DNA of 64,000 nt from Luteimonas galliterrae (lineage in GTDB: Bacteria > Pseudomonadota > Gammaproteobacteria > Xanthomonadales > Xanthomonadaceae), in the NCBI RefSeq assembly GCF_023374055.1, contig NZ_JAMBEP010000001.1, positions 124,001 to 188,000 of the forward strand, read 5' to 3'. The notes beneath the pieces are model-generated. The model was not told where the DNA came from, made no database searches, and worked only from the letters and a program-made list of their open reading frames with translations. A program made the translations under genes and the position numbers. Within the stretch, counting starts at the first letter, position 1. Each line of letters starts with the position of its first letter. Below are positions 55,770 to 63,748 of the stretch, piece after piece.

Positions 55770-56610
55770 GTCCCGCCGCCTGCGCCGGCTGCGCGCCGGC
55801 AGCGCGCTGCAATGCGCGGATGCGTTCGACTTCGGCCAGCAAATCCGCCAGCGGCGGGAAATTGAAATCGCGCTCCAGCAGCGTGGGGCGGACGCCGTGC
55901 AGCCGGTAGGCTTCAGCGAGCAGAAGCCAGACATCGTTCTTCACGTCTGCGCCGTGGGTATCGACTTTCAGGTCTTCGGCTTCGTCGTAATGGCCGGCGA
56001 TGTGATAGCTGGCGATCCGCCGCGACGGCATGCGCGCCAGGAACGCGGCCGCGTCGTAGCCGTGGTTGATGCTGTTGACGTAGATGTTGTTGACGTCCAG
56101 CAGCAGGTCGCAGTCGGCTTCGTCCAATACGGCGGCGACGAAATCCGCTTCGGCCATCGCCTGGTAAGGCGCGGCGTAGTAGGAGACGTTCTCGACGGCG
56201 ATGCGGCGCCCCAGCGCTTCCTGCACGCGGCGGATGCGTGCGGCCACGTGGGCGACGGCCTCGTCGGTGAACGGGATGGGCAACAGGTCGTAGAGCTGGC
56301 CGTCGTCGGCGCAATAGCTCAGATGCTCGCTGTACAGGCCGACGCGGTACCGGTCCAGGAAGCGGCGCAGTTTTTGCAGCAGGGTGTCGTCCAGCGGCTC
56401 GGCGCCGCCCAGAGACAGCGACAGGCCGTGGCAGGTCAGCGCATGGCGCGAGGCCAGCCGGGCGAAGGACTCGCCCAGCTTGCCGCCGACGCCGATCCAG
56501 TTTTCCGGCGCGCATTCGAGGAAATCGACGGCGCCGTCGTCCGCAGACTGCAACGCGCCCATCAGGGCGCGCCGCAATCCGAGGCCTGCGCTGGCGTCGG
56601 CCAACATCAT
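55762..56610 (-). CDS. hvfB: DUF692 multinuclear iron oxidase (MNIO), HvfB type
   Basis: A 282-residue DUF692 TIM barrel. MNIO enzymes use two or three iron atoms and oxygen to modify cysteines in ribosomal peptides, often to oxazolone/thioamide or related groups. Ligand motifs are visible: [13 protein letters not shown] (His), [10 protein letters not shown] (Glu, His), [25 protein letters not shown] (Asp, Asn), [12 protein letters not shown] (His, His), [13 protein letters not shown] and LLERDFNFP (Glu). The start is ATG 56610, 16 bases after the precursor stop; longer frames run through the precursor gene. It overlaps hvfC by eight bases. The peptide substrate is almost surely the EGxCG protein upstream. 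Confidence 0.92.
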   Translation of the reverse strand: MMLADASAGLGLRRALMGALQSADDGAVDFLECAPENWIGVGGKLGESFARLASRHALTCHGLSLSLGGAEPLDDTLLQKLRRFLDRYRVGLYSEHLSYCADDGQLYDLLPIPFTDEAVAHVAARIRRVQEALGRRIAVENVSYYAAPYQAMAEADFVAAVLDEADCDLLLDVNNIYVNSINHGYDAAAFLARMPSRRIASYHIAGHYDEAEDLKVDTHGADVKNDVWLLLAEAYRLHGVRPTLLERDFNFPPLADLLAEVERIRALQRAAGAQPAQAAGHG

Positions 56611-56626
56611 GTTTCCGGCTCGGGGC

Positions 56627-57028
56627 TCAGGCGCTGCCGCCGCACTTGCCCTCGCCGCACTTGCCTTCGCCGGCTTTCTTGTCGCCGCCGCAGCTGCCTT
56701 CCTTGTGCGCCTTGCTTTCGGTCGCGTCGATGAAGCCGTCCTTGTTGGCGTCGGCTTTGTCGAACTTGGCCTTGTCGGCCGCATCGGCGTGCTTGGCGTC
56801 GAACTCGGCGCGCGAGACCTTGCCGTCCTTGTCGGTATCCATCACGTCCATGCCGCACTTGCCTTCCTTCATCTTGTCTTCTTTCATCTCCGCCTTGGCC
56901 GCTTCCTGCGCGCTGAGCAGGTAGCCCTGCGCCAGCGGTTGCACGGCGAATGCCGATCCGGAAAGGACCAGGCCGCCGGCGAGCGCAGTGCCGAGAGCGA
57001 TGGCGACGGGTTTCTTCTGCTTGGACAT
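56627..57028 (-). CDS. Secreted EF-hand precursor with four EGxCG motifs (HvfA-like RiPP)
   Basis: A 133-residue protein. Residues 1-28 are a signal peptide (ending SGSAFA). Four cysteine motifs follow: EGKCG at 55-59, EGSCG at 110-114, EGKCG at 121-125 and EGKCG at 126-130. Between the first and second lie two canonical EF-hand loops, [12 protein letters not shown] (64-75) and [12 protein letters not shown] (93-104). EGKCG motifs are the known targets of DUF692/DUF2063 enzymes in HvfA-type copper-binding peptides, and both enzymes are encoded directly downstream. GGGAGG (57037-57042) precedes the ATG. The calcium-binding insert is unusual; metal binding and modification are inferred. Confidence 0.87.
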   Translation of the reverse strand: MSKQKKPVAIALGTALAGGLVLSGSAFAVQPLAQGYLLSAQEAAKAEMKEDKMKEGKCGMDVMDTDKDGKVSRAEFDAKHADAADKAKFDKADANKDGFIDATESKAHKEGSCGGDKKAGEGKCGEGKCGGSA

Positions 57029-57048
57029 TGGTGTTGCCTCCCTTGATC

Positions 57049-57073
57049 GCGGCGAAAGGCCGCATTTGGTTGA
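57049..57073 (-). promoter_or_regulatory. Candidate ECF promoter of the precursor gene
   Basis: On the minus strand AACC (57071-57068), 16 bases, then CGC (57051-57049). The same AACC-N16-CG spacing lies upstream of the sigma gene (57729-57753). It resembles ECF-type -35/-10 pairs but is short and could be chance. Confidence 0.3.
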
Positions 57074-57105
57074 GTGTGCGTGGCCGCAAGCTAGCCATTG
57101 GCAGG

Positions 57106-57645
57106 TTAAGCGGGCATGAGCGGTATTCCAGGCGGCGAGAGCAATTGCCGGGCCAATCCGCGGGCGCGATGCAGCCGCGCCTTGGCGGCTTCGGCGTGCA
57201 GGCCCAGGCGAGCGCTGATTTCGGCGATGGTAAGGCCTTCGTAGTCGCGCAGCAGCACGATCTCGCGGTAATGCTCCGGCATCGACTGCAATGCGCCGGC
57301 CAGGTCGCGCAGCAATCCGTCGGGCGGCGGATAGTGCGGGCCGTCGATCTCCTCCAGCGTGGGCTGCAGCACCAGATGCCGCAGCGCGCGCTTGAGGCGG
57401 TTGCATTCACGCTTGACGATGCGGAACAGCCACGAGGCATAGGCCTCGATCGCGCGCAGATGGCCGATCTTGCGCGCCACCAGGAACAGGCTCTCTTGCA
57501 CGGCGTCCTCGACGTCGTTGACCGCGCAGTGGTACTCGGCATAGCGGCGCAAGTCCTGGCGCGAGCGGGCGAGCAGGCGCTCCAGCGCCGCGCGGTCGCC
57601 GCGCTGCGCTGCCTGGAATTCTTCGGGACTCGGGTTGGCCGGCAT
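57106..57645 (-). CDS. ECF-family RNA polymerase sigma factor
   Basis: A 179-residue sigma-70 family ECF factor. Region 2 covers about residues 15-80 (ERLLARSRQDLRRYAEYHCA, DVEDAVQESLFLVARKI, YASWLFRIVKRECNRLKR) and region 4 about 115-165 (SMPEHYREIVLLRDYEGLTI then AEISARLGLHAEAAKARLHR). No anti-sigma gene lies beside it. It is 77 bases upstream of the EF-hand precursor and in the same direction, so it very likely controls the cluster in answer to metal or oxidative stress, as ECF factors do next to bufferin-type operons. The signal is not known. Confidence 0.9.
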   Translation of the reverse strand: MPANPSPEEFQAAQRGDRAALERLLARSRQDLRRYAEYHCAVNDVEDAVQESLFLVARKIGHLRAIEAYASWLFRIVKRECNRLKRALRHLVLQPTLEEIDGPHYPPPDGLLRDLAGALQSMPEHYREIVLLRDYEGLTIAEISARLGLHAEAAKARLHRARGLARQLLSPPGIPLMPA

Positions 57646-57728
57646 GCATGCCCTCTGGCAGGGAAGATAGCCGGATCGTCGGCGACCGGCCCCTTACCAG
57701 AGTCATGGATGGCACCCGAGGGTGCGGG

Positions 57729-57753
57729 CCGATTGGCCCCATTTCGGGGTTGC
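57729..57753 (-). promoter_or_regulatory. Candidate ECF promoter of the sigma gene
   Basis: On the minus strand GCAACC (57753-57748), 16 bases, CGG (57731-57729), about 84 bases before the sigma start. It shares the AACC-N16-CG layout with the site before the precursor gene, which would mean autoregulation. Low confidence. Confidence 0.3.
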
Positions 57754-57771
57754 TTCAGCTGCCGTTTAGGC

Positions 57772-58482
57772 TCATGCGGCGGTGTTCGTGTCGTCCCGCT
57801 TTTCGCGCGGCGGCAGGGTCAGGCTTTCGCCATGCACGCGGAACCAGATGTTCTCGGCGATGTTGGTGGCGTGGTCGCCGATGCGCTCCAGGTTCTTGGC
57901 CATGAACAGCAGGTGGGTGCAAGGCGTGATGGCGCGCGCATCTTCCATCATGTAGGTCAGCAGTTCGCGGAACAGGCTGGTGTATTGGGCGTCGAGCTCG
58001 GCGTCGCGGTCGCGCACGCGCTGGGCGGCTTCCACGTCCAGGTTGCGGTAGGCGGCCAGCACATCGCGCATCTGCTGCACGGCCAGCGCGCCGAGCGCGC
58101 GCAGGCCCAGGGTGTGCGGCACCGGCGGCGCCAGGTTCAGCGCCATCGAGCGCTTGGCGACGTTGGCCGCGTAGTCGCCCACGCGCTCGATGTCCGAAGC
58201 GATCCGCAGCGCGGCCAGGATGATGCGCAAATCGCCCGCCATCGGCCCGCGCAGCGCCAGGCGCATCACGTCGTGGCTGACTTCCTGCTCAAGCACGTCG
58301 ATCGCTTCGTCGTTGGCGACGATGCGCTCGGCGGCCTTGTCGTCGCGGCGCTCGACCACGTCCAGCGCGGCCTCCAGCTGCGCCACCGACATGTCGCCCA
58401 TGCGCAGGATCTCGTTGTGCAGGCGCTGCTGCTCGTCGTCGTAGCTCTTGACGATGTGGTCGTGCGGCTGGCTGGTGCTCAT
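57772..58482 (-). CDS. phoU: Phosphate-specific transport accessory protein PhoU
   Basis: A 236-residue PhoU with two three-helix bundles. It links PstSCAB to the PhoR kinase and keeps the Pho regulon off when phosphate is plentiful. Features: EQQRLHNEILRMGDMSVAQL (about residues 17-36), VSHDVMRLALRGPMAGDLRI, ASDIERVGDYAANVAKRSMA (metal site, about 92-111) and the second metal site NLERIGDHATNIAENIWF (about 195-212). It is the last gene of the pst operon. phoB and phoR are not nearby. Confidence 0.97.
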   Translation of the reverse strand: MSTSQPHDHIVKSYDDEQQRLHNEILRMGDMSVAQLEAALDVVERRDDKAAERIVANDEAIDVLEQEVSHDVMRLALRGPMAGDLRIILAALRIASDIERVGDYAANVAKRSMALNLAPPVPHTLGLRALGALAVQQMRDVLAAYRNLDVEAAQRVRDRDAELDAQYTSLFRELLTYMMEDARAITPCTHLLFMAKNLERIGDHATNIAENIWFRVHGESLTLPPREKRDDTNTAA

Positions 58483-58507
58483 GTCGTTTTATCCGGAAAA
58501 GTGGGAA

Positions 58508-59332
58508 TCAGCCGAACCGGCCGGTGATGTAGTCTTCGGTCTGCGGTTTGGACGGATTCGAGAAGATAGTCTCGGTCGTATCGTGCTCGATCAGCTCGCC
58601 CAGATACATGAAGGCGGTGTAGTCGGAAACCCGCGCGGCCTGCTGCATGTTGTGGGTGACGATGGCGATGGTGAAATCGTGCTTCAGCTCCGCGATCAGC
58701 TGCTCGATCTTGCTGGTGGCGATCGGGTCCAGCGCCGAAGTAGGTTCGTCGAGCAAAATGACGTCCGGCCGCAACGCGACCGCGCGCGCGATGCACAAGC
58801 GCTGCTGCTGGCCGCCGGACAAGCCCAGGCCGTTCTGCTTCAGCTTGTCCTTGACCTCGCCCCAAAGCGCGGCCTGCGTCAACGCCTGCTCGACGCGGTC
58901 GTCCAGCTCCTTGCGCGACAGCTTCTCGTGGTGCTGGATGCCGTAGGCGACGTTGTCGTAGATCGACATCGGGAACGGCACCGGCTTCTGGAAGACCATG
59001 CCGACCTTGCTGCGCAGGCGGTTGAGCGGGTACTTGGGATCGAGCACGTTCTGCCCGTCCAGCAGCACTTCGCCGCGGGCTTCCTGCTTCGGGTAGATCG
59101 AATAGATGCGGTTGAAGATGCGCAGCAGCGTGGACTTGCCGCAGCCGGAAGGCCCGATCAGCGCGGTCACCTGCTTCTCGGGTATTTCGAGGTTGATGTT
59201 CTTGAGCGCCGTGAAGTCGCCGTAGTGGAAGCTCAACCCGCGCGCCGCCATCTTGCTCGGCAAGCTGCCGACGCTCGGCGTTCCCTGCTGCTGGGCCGTC
59301 GGTGCGACGGTGATGAAACTGGAATCATTCAT
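58508..59332 (-). CDS. pstB: Phosphate ABC transporter ATP-binding protein PstB
   Basis: A 274-residue ABC ATPase that powers phosphate import. Walker A is [20 protein letters not shown] (about residues 57-76), the signature is [20 protein letters not shown] (about 168-187), and Walker B is [40 protein letters not shown] is the PstB-type tail. The N-terminal 30 residues ([19 protein letters not shown]) are longer than in E. coli. It is 25 bases upstream of phoU and seven bases after pstA. Confidence 0.98.
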   Translation of the reverse strand: MNDSSFITVAPTAQQQGTPSVGSLPSKMAARGLSFHYGDFTALKNINLEIPEKQVTALIGPSGCGKSTLLRIFNRIYSIYPKQEARGEVLLDGQNVLDPKYPLNRLRSKVGMVFQKPVPFPMSIYDNVAYGIQHHEKLSRKELDDRVEQALTQAALWGEVKDKLKQNGLGLSGGQQQRLCIARAVALRPDVILLDEPTSALDPIATSKIEQLIAELKHDFTIAIVTHNMQQAARVSDYTAFMYLGELIEHDTTETIFSNPSKPQTEDYITGRFG

Positions 59333-59339
59333 GGGACAC

Positions 59340-60200
59340 CTAGTTGTTTCCGGTCTTGTTGCGGAGCAGCACGAAACGGGCCACTACGCTGAGCAGCAGC
59401 ACGAACAGCGTCATGATGAAGGCGCCGGCCCAGCCCAGCGATTGCCAGGCCTCGTAGGGACTCAGCGCGTACTGGAAGATCACGACGGGCACGTTCGCCA
59501 TCGGCGACAGCAGGTCGGTGGTCCAGTACTGGTTGTTGAGCGCGGTGAAGAGCAGGGGCGCGGTTTCGCCGGAGATCCGCGCCAGCGCGAGCAGCACGCC
59601 GGTCAGGATGCCCGACATCGAAGCCCGGTAGAGCACTTGCGTGGTCACCTTCCATTGCGGCACCCCCAGCGATAGGGCGGCTTCGCGCATCTGCGGCGGC
59701 ACCAGCCGCAGCATTTCGTCGGTGGTGCGCACCACGACCGGCAGCACGATGAAGGCCAACGCGATCGCGCCCGCCAGCGCGGAGAAATGCCCCATCTGCG
59801 CCACGACGATGGTGTAGACGAACAGGCCCAGCACGATCGACGGCGCCGACAACAGGATGTCGTTGACGAAACGGATCACCGTGCCGACCTTGCGGTAGTT
59901 GGCGTACTCGGCCAGATAGGTGCCGGCGGCGATGCCGACCGGGGTGCCCAGCGCGATCGCCAGTAGGCTCATCAGTGCGCTACCGAAGAACGCGTTCAAC
60001 ATGCCGCCGGTGTCGCCGGGCGGCGGCGTCATCTGCGTGAACAGCGCCAAATTGAGGTTGTTGACGCCGTAGCTGACCGTGGTCCACAGGATCCAGACCA
60101 GCCAGAACAGGCCGAAGATCGTGGCTGCGCCGGACAACAGCAGCGCCAGCCAGTTCTTGAAGCGGCGGCGGGCGTAAAGGCGGTCGGCGACGGCGGACAT
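59340..60200 (-). CDS. pstA: Phosphate ABC transporter permease PstA
   Basis: A 286-residue six-helix permease, the second membrane subunit of the Pst importer. The family contact helix is [20 protein letters not shown] (about residues 170-189) with [40 protein letters not shown] and [20 protein letters not shown] are PstA-specific. The ATG at 60200 shares its last base with the pstC TGA, so translation is coupled. The C-terminus ends [11 protein letters not shown]. Confidence 0.97.
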   Translation of the reverse strand: MSAVADRLYARRRFKNWLALLLSGAATIFGLFWLVWILWTTVSYGVNNLNLALFTQMTPPPGDTGGMLNAFFGSALMSLLAIALGTPVGIAAGTYLAEYANYRKVGTVIRFVNDILLSAPSIVLGLFVYTIVVAQMGHFSALAGAIALAFIVLPVVVRTTDEMLRLVPPQMREAALSLGVPQWKVTTQVLYRASMSGILTGVLLALARISGETAPLLFTALNNQYWTTDLLSPMANVPVVIFQYALSPYEAWQSLGWAGAFIMTLFVLLLSVVARFVLLRNKTGNN

Positions 60201-61171
60201 CACTTGCCCTCCTTGCGCTGCAGCTGCATCAGCATCAGCTTGGCGATCGCCAACACGACGAAAGTGACGATGAACAGCACAAAGCCCAGTGCGATCAGCG
60301 CGGAGAGGTAGATCGCCGAGTCGGCCTCGCTGAATTCGTTGGCGATGCTGGCGGCGATGGAGTTGCCCGGCATCAGCAGCGACATGCTCAGCTGGTGCGC
60401 GTTGCCCAGCACGAAAGTCACCGCCATCGTTTCGCCGAGCGCGCGCCCCAGGCCGAGGAAGATGCCGCCGATGACCGCGGAGCGGGTATAGGGCAGCACC
60501 ACGTCCCAAGCCACTTCGAAGGTGGTGGAACCTAGCGCGTAGGCGGATTCCTTCAGCGGCGTCGGTACCGTCAGGAACACTTCGCGCATCACCGACGAGA
60601 TGAACGGGATCACCATGATGCCCAGCACCAGGCCCGCGGTAAGCATGCCCAGACCCAAAGGCGGACCGGAGAACAGCGCGCCGACGAGGGGCCATTGGCC
60701 CATGTTCGCGTCGACCCACGGATAGACGTGTTCGGCCAGGAACGGCGCCAGCACGAACAGGCCCCACATGCCGTAGATGATCGAGGGAATGCCGGCCAAC
60801 AGTTCGATCGCGGCGCCGACCGGCGTGCGCAACCAAGCGGGCGCGACCTCAGTGAGGTAGAGCGCGATGCCGAAGCTCACCGGCACGGCGATCAGCATGG
60901 CGATCGCCGCGGATACCAAGGTGCCGACGATCGGCACCAACGCGCCGAACTGGCGCTGCACCGGATCCCATTCGGTCGAAGTGAAGAAGCCCCAGCCGAA
61001 AGTCTGGAAGGCTTCGCGTCCGCCCCAGAGCATCGACAAGGCTGCGGCGGCCAGCGACACCAGCACGAAGATGCCGGCCGCGGTGACCAGCCAGCGGAAG
61101 CTGCGATCGGCGCGCGCGTCGCGGCTGTCGCGACTATCGAAGCCAGTAGAGGGTAGGGCGGTTGCGTTCAT
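60200..61171 (-). CDS. pstC: Phosphate ABC transporter permease PstC
   Basis: A 323-residue permease, partner of PstA. It has LLAGIPSIIYGMWGLFVLAP (about residues 120-140), then SSVMREVFLTVPTPLKESAY and ALGSTTFEVAWDVVLPYTRS, the conserved coupling region, and LGRALGETMAVTFVLGNAHQ. About six helices are expected, with a charged cytoplasmic head (DSRDSRDARADRS). It follows pstS after 81 bases and overlaps pstA by one. Confidence 0.97.
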   Translation of the reverse strand: MNATALPSTGFDSRDSRDARADRSFRWLVTAAGIFVLVSLAAAALSMLWGGREAFQTFGWGFFTSTEWDPVQRQFGALVPIVGTLVSAAIAMLIAVPVSFGIALYLTEVAPAWLRTPVGAAIELLAGIPSIIYGMWGLFVLAPFLAEHVYPWVDANMGQWPLVGALFSGPPLGLGMLTAGLVLGIMVIPFISSVMREVFLTVPTPLKESAYALGSTTFEVAWDVVLPYTRSAVIGGIFLGLGRALGETMAVTFVLGNAHQLSMSLLMPGNSIAASIANEFSEADSAIYLSALIALGFVLFIVTFVVLAIAKLMLMQLQRKEGK

Positions 61172-61252
61172 ACGGGATGCGGCGACTCGGGAAGTGGGAA
61201 CGCATGTCCAACGCGCCGGCTATGCGGCAGGCGCCAGGGAGATCGGCCTTGC

Positions 61253-62353
61253 TCAGAACTTGAATTCGGCTGCCCAATAGGCTTCGACCTGTTGCACCAG
61301 CGCCGGCGGCAGCGGCACGTAGTCCAGCGCCTGCGCTTGCGGTTGGCCCTTCTCCAGCGCCCACCTGAAGAAATCCAGGGTGTCCTTCGAACGCTGGGCG
61401 TTCTTGGGCTGCTTGTACATCAGGATGAAATTGGTGGCCGTGATCGGCCACGCGTCCGCGCCCGAGGCGTTGGTGATCACCAGGTTGAAGTCCTTGGCGT
61501 TCGCCCAATCCGCGCTGGCCGCGGCGGCCTGGAAGGATTCGGCGTTCGGCTGCACCCAGTTGCCGGCCGCGTTCTGCATGCCGGTGTAGGACATCTTGTT
61601 TTGCAGCGCATAGGCCAGCTCGACGTAGCCGATCGAGCCCTTGATCTGCTTCACGTAAGCGGCGACGCCCTCGTTGCCCTTGCCGCCGATGCCGCCGGGC
61701 CAGCTGACCGAGGTGCCTTCGCCGACCTTGCTCTTCCACTCCGGGCTGACCTTGGACAGGTAGTTGACGAAGTTGTAGGTGGTGCCCGAACCGTCGGAAC
61801 GGTGCACGACGTTGATCTTGGTGTCGGGCAGCGCGACGCCGGGATTGACTTTGGCGATGGCCGGGTCGTTCCAGGTCTTGATCTTACCCAGGAAGATGTC
61901 GGCCAGCAGCGGACCGCTCAAGCGCAACTTGCCGGGTTCGATGCCTTCCACGCTGACCACCGGCACCACGCCGCCGATCGCCGACGGGAATTGGCCCAGG
62001 CCCGCGGCAGCGAGTTCTTCCGAAGGCAGCGGCTTGTCGGAAGAACCGAAGTCGACCGTGCCGGCCTTGATCTGCGCGATGCCGCCGCCGGAACCGATCG
62101 ACTGATAGTTGATCTCGTGGCCGGTGGCCTTGTTGTAATCGTCCGACCACTTCGACAGCAGCGGATAGATGAAGGTCGCGCCAGCGCCGGTGATGGTCGC
62201 CGACTTCTGGTCGCCCGCAGGCGCTGCGGCAGGCGCCGAGGCCTGGTCGTTGGCGGCAGGCGTGACGGGTGCGTCGCTGGCGCCTTTGCATGCCGCGACG
62301 AGCAGCGAGGTCGAAAGTGCGAGCGCGGCAAGGCGGGTCGGGGTGATGTTCAT
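61253..62353 (-). CDS. pstS: Phosphate-binding lipoprotein PstS (first copy)
   Basis: A 366-residue periplasmic phosphate receptor. The start at 62353 gives a lipoprotein signal MNITPTRLAALALSTSLLVA with the lipobox cysteine at 22; a linker rich in Ala and Pro follows. The binding fold starts TITGAGATFIYPLLSKWSDD, with GSGGGIAQIKAGTVDFGSSD and VVHRSDGSGTTYNFVNYLSK holding phosphate. It delivers phosphate to PstC/PstA. A second PstS, not lipidated, is encoded just upstream and is closely similar over most of its length, so this is a tandem duplication. A Pho box lies 68 bases before the start. Confidence 0.96.
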   Translation of the reverse strand: MNITPTRLAALALSTSLLVAACKGASDAPVTPAANDQASAPAAAPAGDQKSATITGAGATFIYPLLSKWSDDYNKATGHEINYQSIGSGGGIAQIKAGTVDFGSSDKPLPSEELAAAGLGQFPSAIGGVVPVVSVEGIEPGKLRLSGPLLADIFLGKIKTWNDPAIAKVNPGVALPDTKINVVHRSDGSGTTYNFVNYLSKVSPEWKSKVGEGTSVSWPGGIGGKGNEGVAAYVKQIKGSIGYVELAYALQNKMSYTGMQNAAGNWVQPNAESFQAAAASADWANAKDFNLVITNASGADAWPITATNFILMYKQPKNAQRSKDTLDFFRWALEKGQPQAQALDYVPLPPALVQQVEAYWAAEFKF

Positions 62354-62420
62354 ATTCGCGGACTCCGTCGTGGCGGCCGGCATAGACTGCCGGTGTGATC
62401 GCGCTATGAAATGATGTTTT

Positions 62421-62439
62421 TGTTACACCGCGATGACAT
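62421..62439 (-). promoter_or_regulatory. Pho box upstream of the lipoprotein pstS
   Basis: On the minus strand ATGTCATCGCGGTGTAACA has TGTCAT and TGTAAC starting exactly 11 bases apart, the PhoB repeat spacing. The match is moderate. It lies between the upstream terminator (62484-62511) and the pstS start, so this pstS can be transcribed on its own. Confidence 0.6.
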
Positions 62440-62483
62440 GGCCCAGGAACCGCTCTAGACGGGGTTCGGGCAGGCGTCCGGCG

Positions 62484-62511
62484 CAAAAAAAGCGCGGGCC
62501 GAAGCCCGCGC
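62484..62511 (-). terminator. UUCG-loop terminator after the second pstS
   Basis: On the minus strand GCGCGGGC-TTCG-GCCCGCGC followed by TTTTTTT, 32 bases after the secreted PstS stop. A very stable tetraloop stem with a long T-run. Confidence 0.95.
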
Positions 62512-62543
62512 GAAAGGGGGGAATACCTGATGGAGCGTCGAAC

Positions 62544-63563
62544 TCAGTACGCCATGTTCTGAGCCCAGTAAGCGTCGATCTGCTGCACCAGCGCGTCCGG
62601 CAGCGGCACGTAGTCGAGAGCCTTGGCCTGGGCGTCGCCGTTGGCGTAGACCCACTTGAAGAATTCCTTGGCGTTCTTGGCGCCGGCCGCGTTCTTAGGC
62701 TGCTTGTACATGAGGATGAAGTTGGTGGCGGTGATCGGCCAGGAGTTCTCGCCCGGCGCGTTGGTCATCACCAGGTAGAAGTCCTTGGCGGTGCCCCATT
62801 CGGCGCTGGCGGCCGCGGCGGTGAAGGTTTCGTCGCTGGGCAGCACGAAGTTGCCGGCGGCGTTCTTCAGGCGCGAATAGGCCATCTTGTTCTGCAGCGC
62901 ATAAGACAGTTCGACGTAGCCGATGCCGCCCGAAATCTGCTTGACGTAGGCGGCCACGCCTTCGTTGCCCTTGCCGCCGATGCCGGTGGGCCACTTGACC
63001 GCGGTGCCTTCGCCTACCTTCGACTTCCACTCGGCATTGACCTTGGACAAGTAGTTGACGAAGTTGAAGGTGGTGCCCGAACCGTCGGAGCGATGTACGA
63101 CCGTGATCTTCTTGTCCGGCAGGTTCACGCCGCCGTTCAAGGCGACGATGGCCGGGTCGTTCCACTTGGTGATCTTGCCCAGGAAGATGTTGCCCAGGGT
63201 CTCGCCGTCGAGCTTCATCGCGCCCGAAGGCACGCCCGGCACGTTGATCACCGGCACCACGCCGCCGATCACCGACGGGAACTGGGCCAGGCCGAACTTG
63301 GCCAGTTCGTCCGGCTTCAATGGCGCGTCGGACGAACCGAAATCGACGGTCGCCGCCTTGATCTGGGCGATGCCGCCGCCCGAGCCGATCGACTGGTAGT
63401 TGACTTTCTTGCCGCTGGACTTGGCGTAGTCGGCCGACCATTTGGACATGACCGGATAAACGAACGAGGCGCCGGCGCCGGTGACGTCGGCGGCGAAGGC
63501 GTTGCCTGCGAAGGCGGTCGCCAGCGCGATGGCGGCGACGCGGTACTTGATCGGGTTGAACAC
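62544..63563 (-). CDS. pstS: Secreted phosphate-binding protein PstS (second copy)
   Basis: A 339-residue PstS with a type-I signal peptide (residues 1-24, ending GNAFA) and no lipobox. The start is GTG at 63563, with CAGGAG ten bases upstream. The binding fold starts DVTGAGASFVYPVMSKWSAD, with GSGGGIAQIKAATVDFGSSD and VVHRSDGSGTTFNFVNYLSK. It is a close paralogue of the downstream lipoprotein and has its own strong Pho box and terminator. Free versus anchored copies may serve different phosphate levels; this is inference. The porin gene precedes it. Confidence 0.95.
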   Translation of the reverse strand: MFNPIKYRVAAIALATAFAGNAFAADVTGAGASFVYPVMSKWSADYAKSSGKKVNYQSIGSGGGIAQIKAATVDFGSSDAPLKPDELAKFGLAQFPSVIGGVVPVINVPGVPSGAMKLDGETLGNIFLGKITKWNDPAIVALNGGVNLPDKKITVVHRSDGSGTTFNFVNYLSKVNAEWKSKVGEGTAVKWPTGIGGKGNEGVAAYVKQISGGIGYVELSYALQNKMAYSRLKNAAGNFVLPSDETFTAAAASAEWGTAKDFYLVMTNAPGENSWPITATNFILMYKQPKNAAGAKNAKEFFKWVYANGDAQAKALDYVPLPDALVQQIDAYWAQNMAY

Positions 63564-63648
63564 GGGTGTGGCTCCTGAGGAAAGATGCGGGCCAGGCCCG
63601 CCCCACGCGCATTTCATAACGGTTCCGTGACAGCGCGATGTTTCCCGG

Positions 63649-63666
63649 ATGACAGTCGCATGACAG
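63649..63666 (-). promoter_or_regulatory. Pho box, near-perfect
   Basis: On the minus strand CTGTCATGCGACTGTCAT: two exact CTGTCAT units 11 bases apart, the PhoB consensus. A further CTGTCAC follows 16 bases later and TTATGA (about 63615-63620) could be the -10. It controls the secreted pstS. Confidence 0.9.
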
Positions 63667-63682
63667 GCCTTCCGGCCTCCCA

Positions 63683-63712
63683 AGAGAAAAGGCGCGGCTT
63701 GCGCCGCGCCTT
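63683..63712 (-). terminator. Terminator of the phosphate porin gene
   Basis: On the minus strand AAGGCGCGGC-GCAA-GCCGCGCCTT followed by TTCTC, a 10-bp stem with a GNRA loop, 36 bases after the porin stop. It separates the porin from the Pho box and pstS downstream. Confidence 0.85.
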
Positions 63713-63748
63713 CCCTTGCCTATCCACGACGGGGGTTGTGGAAGCTTC

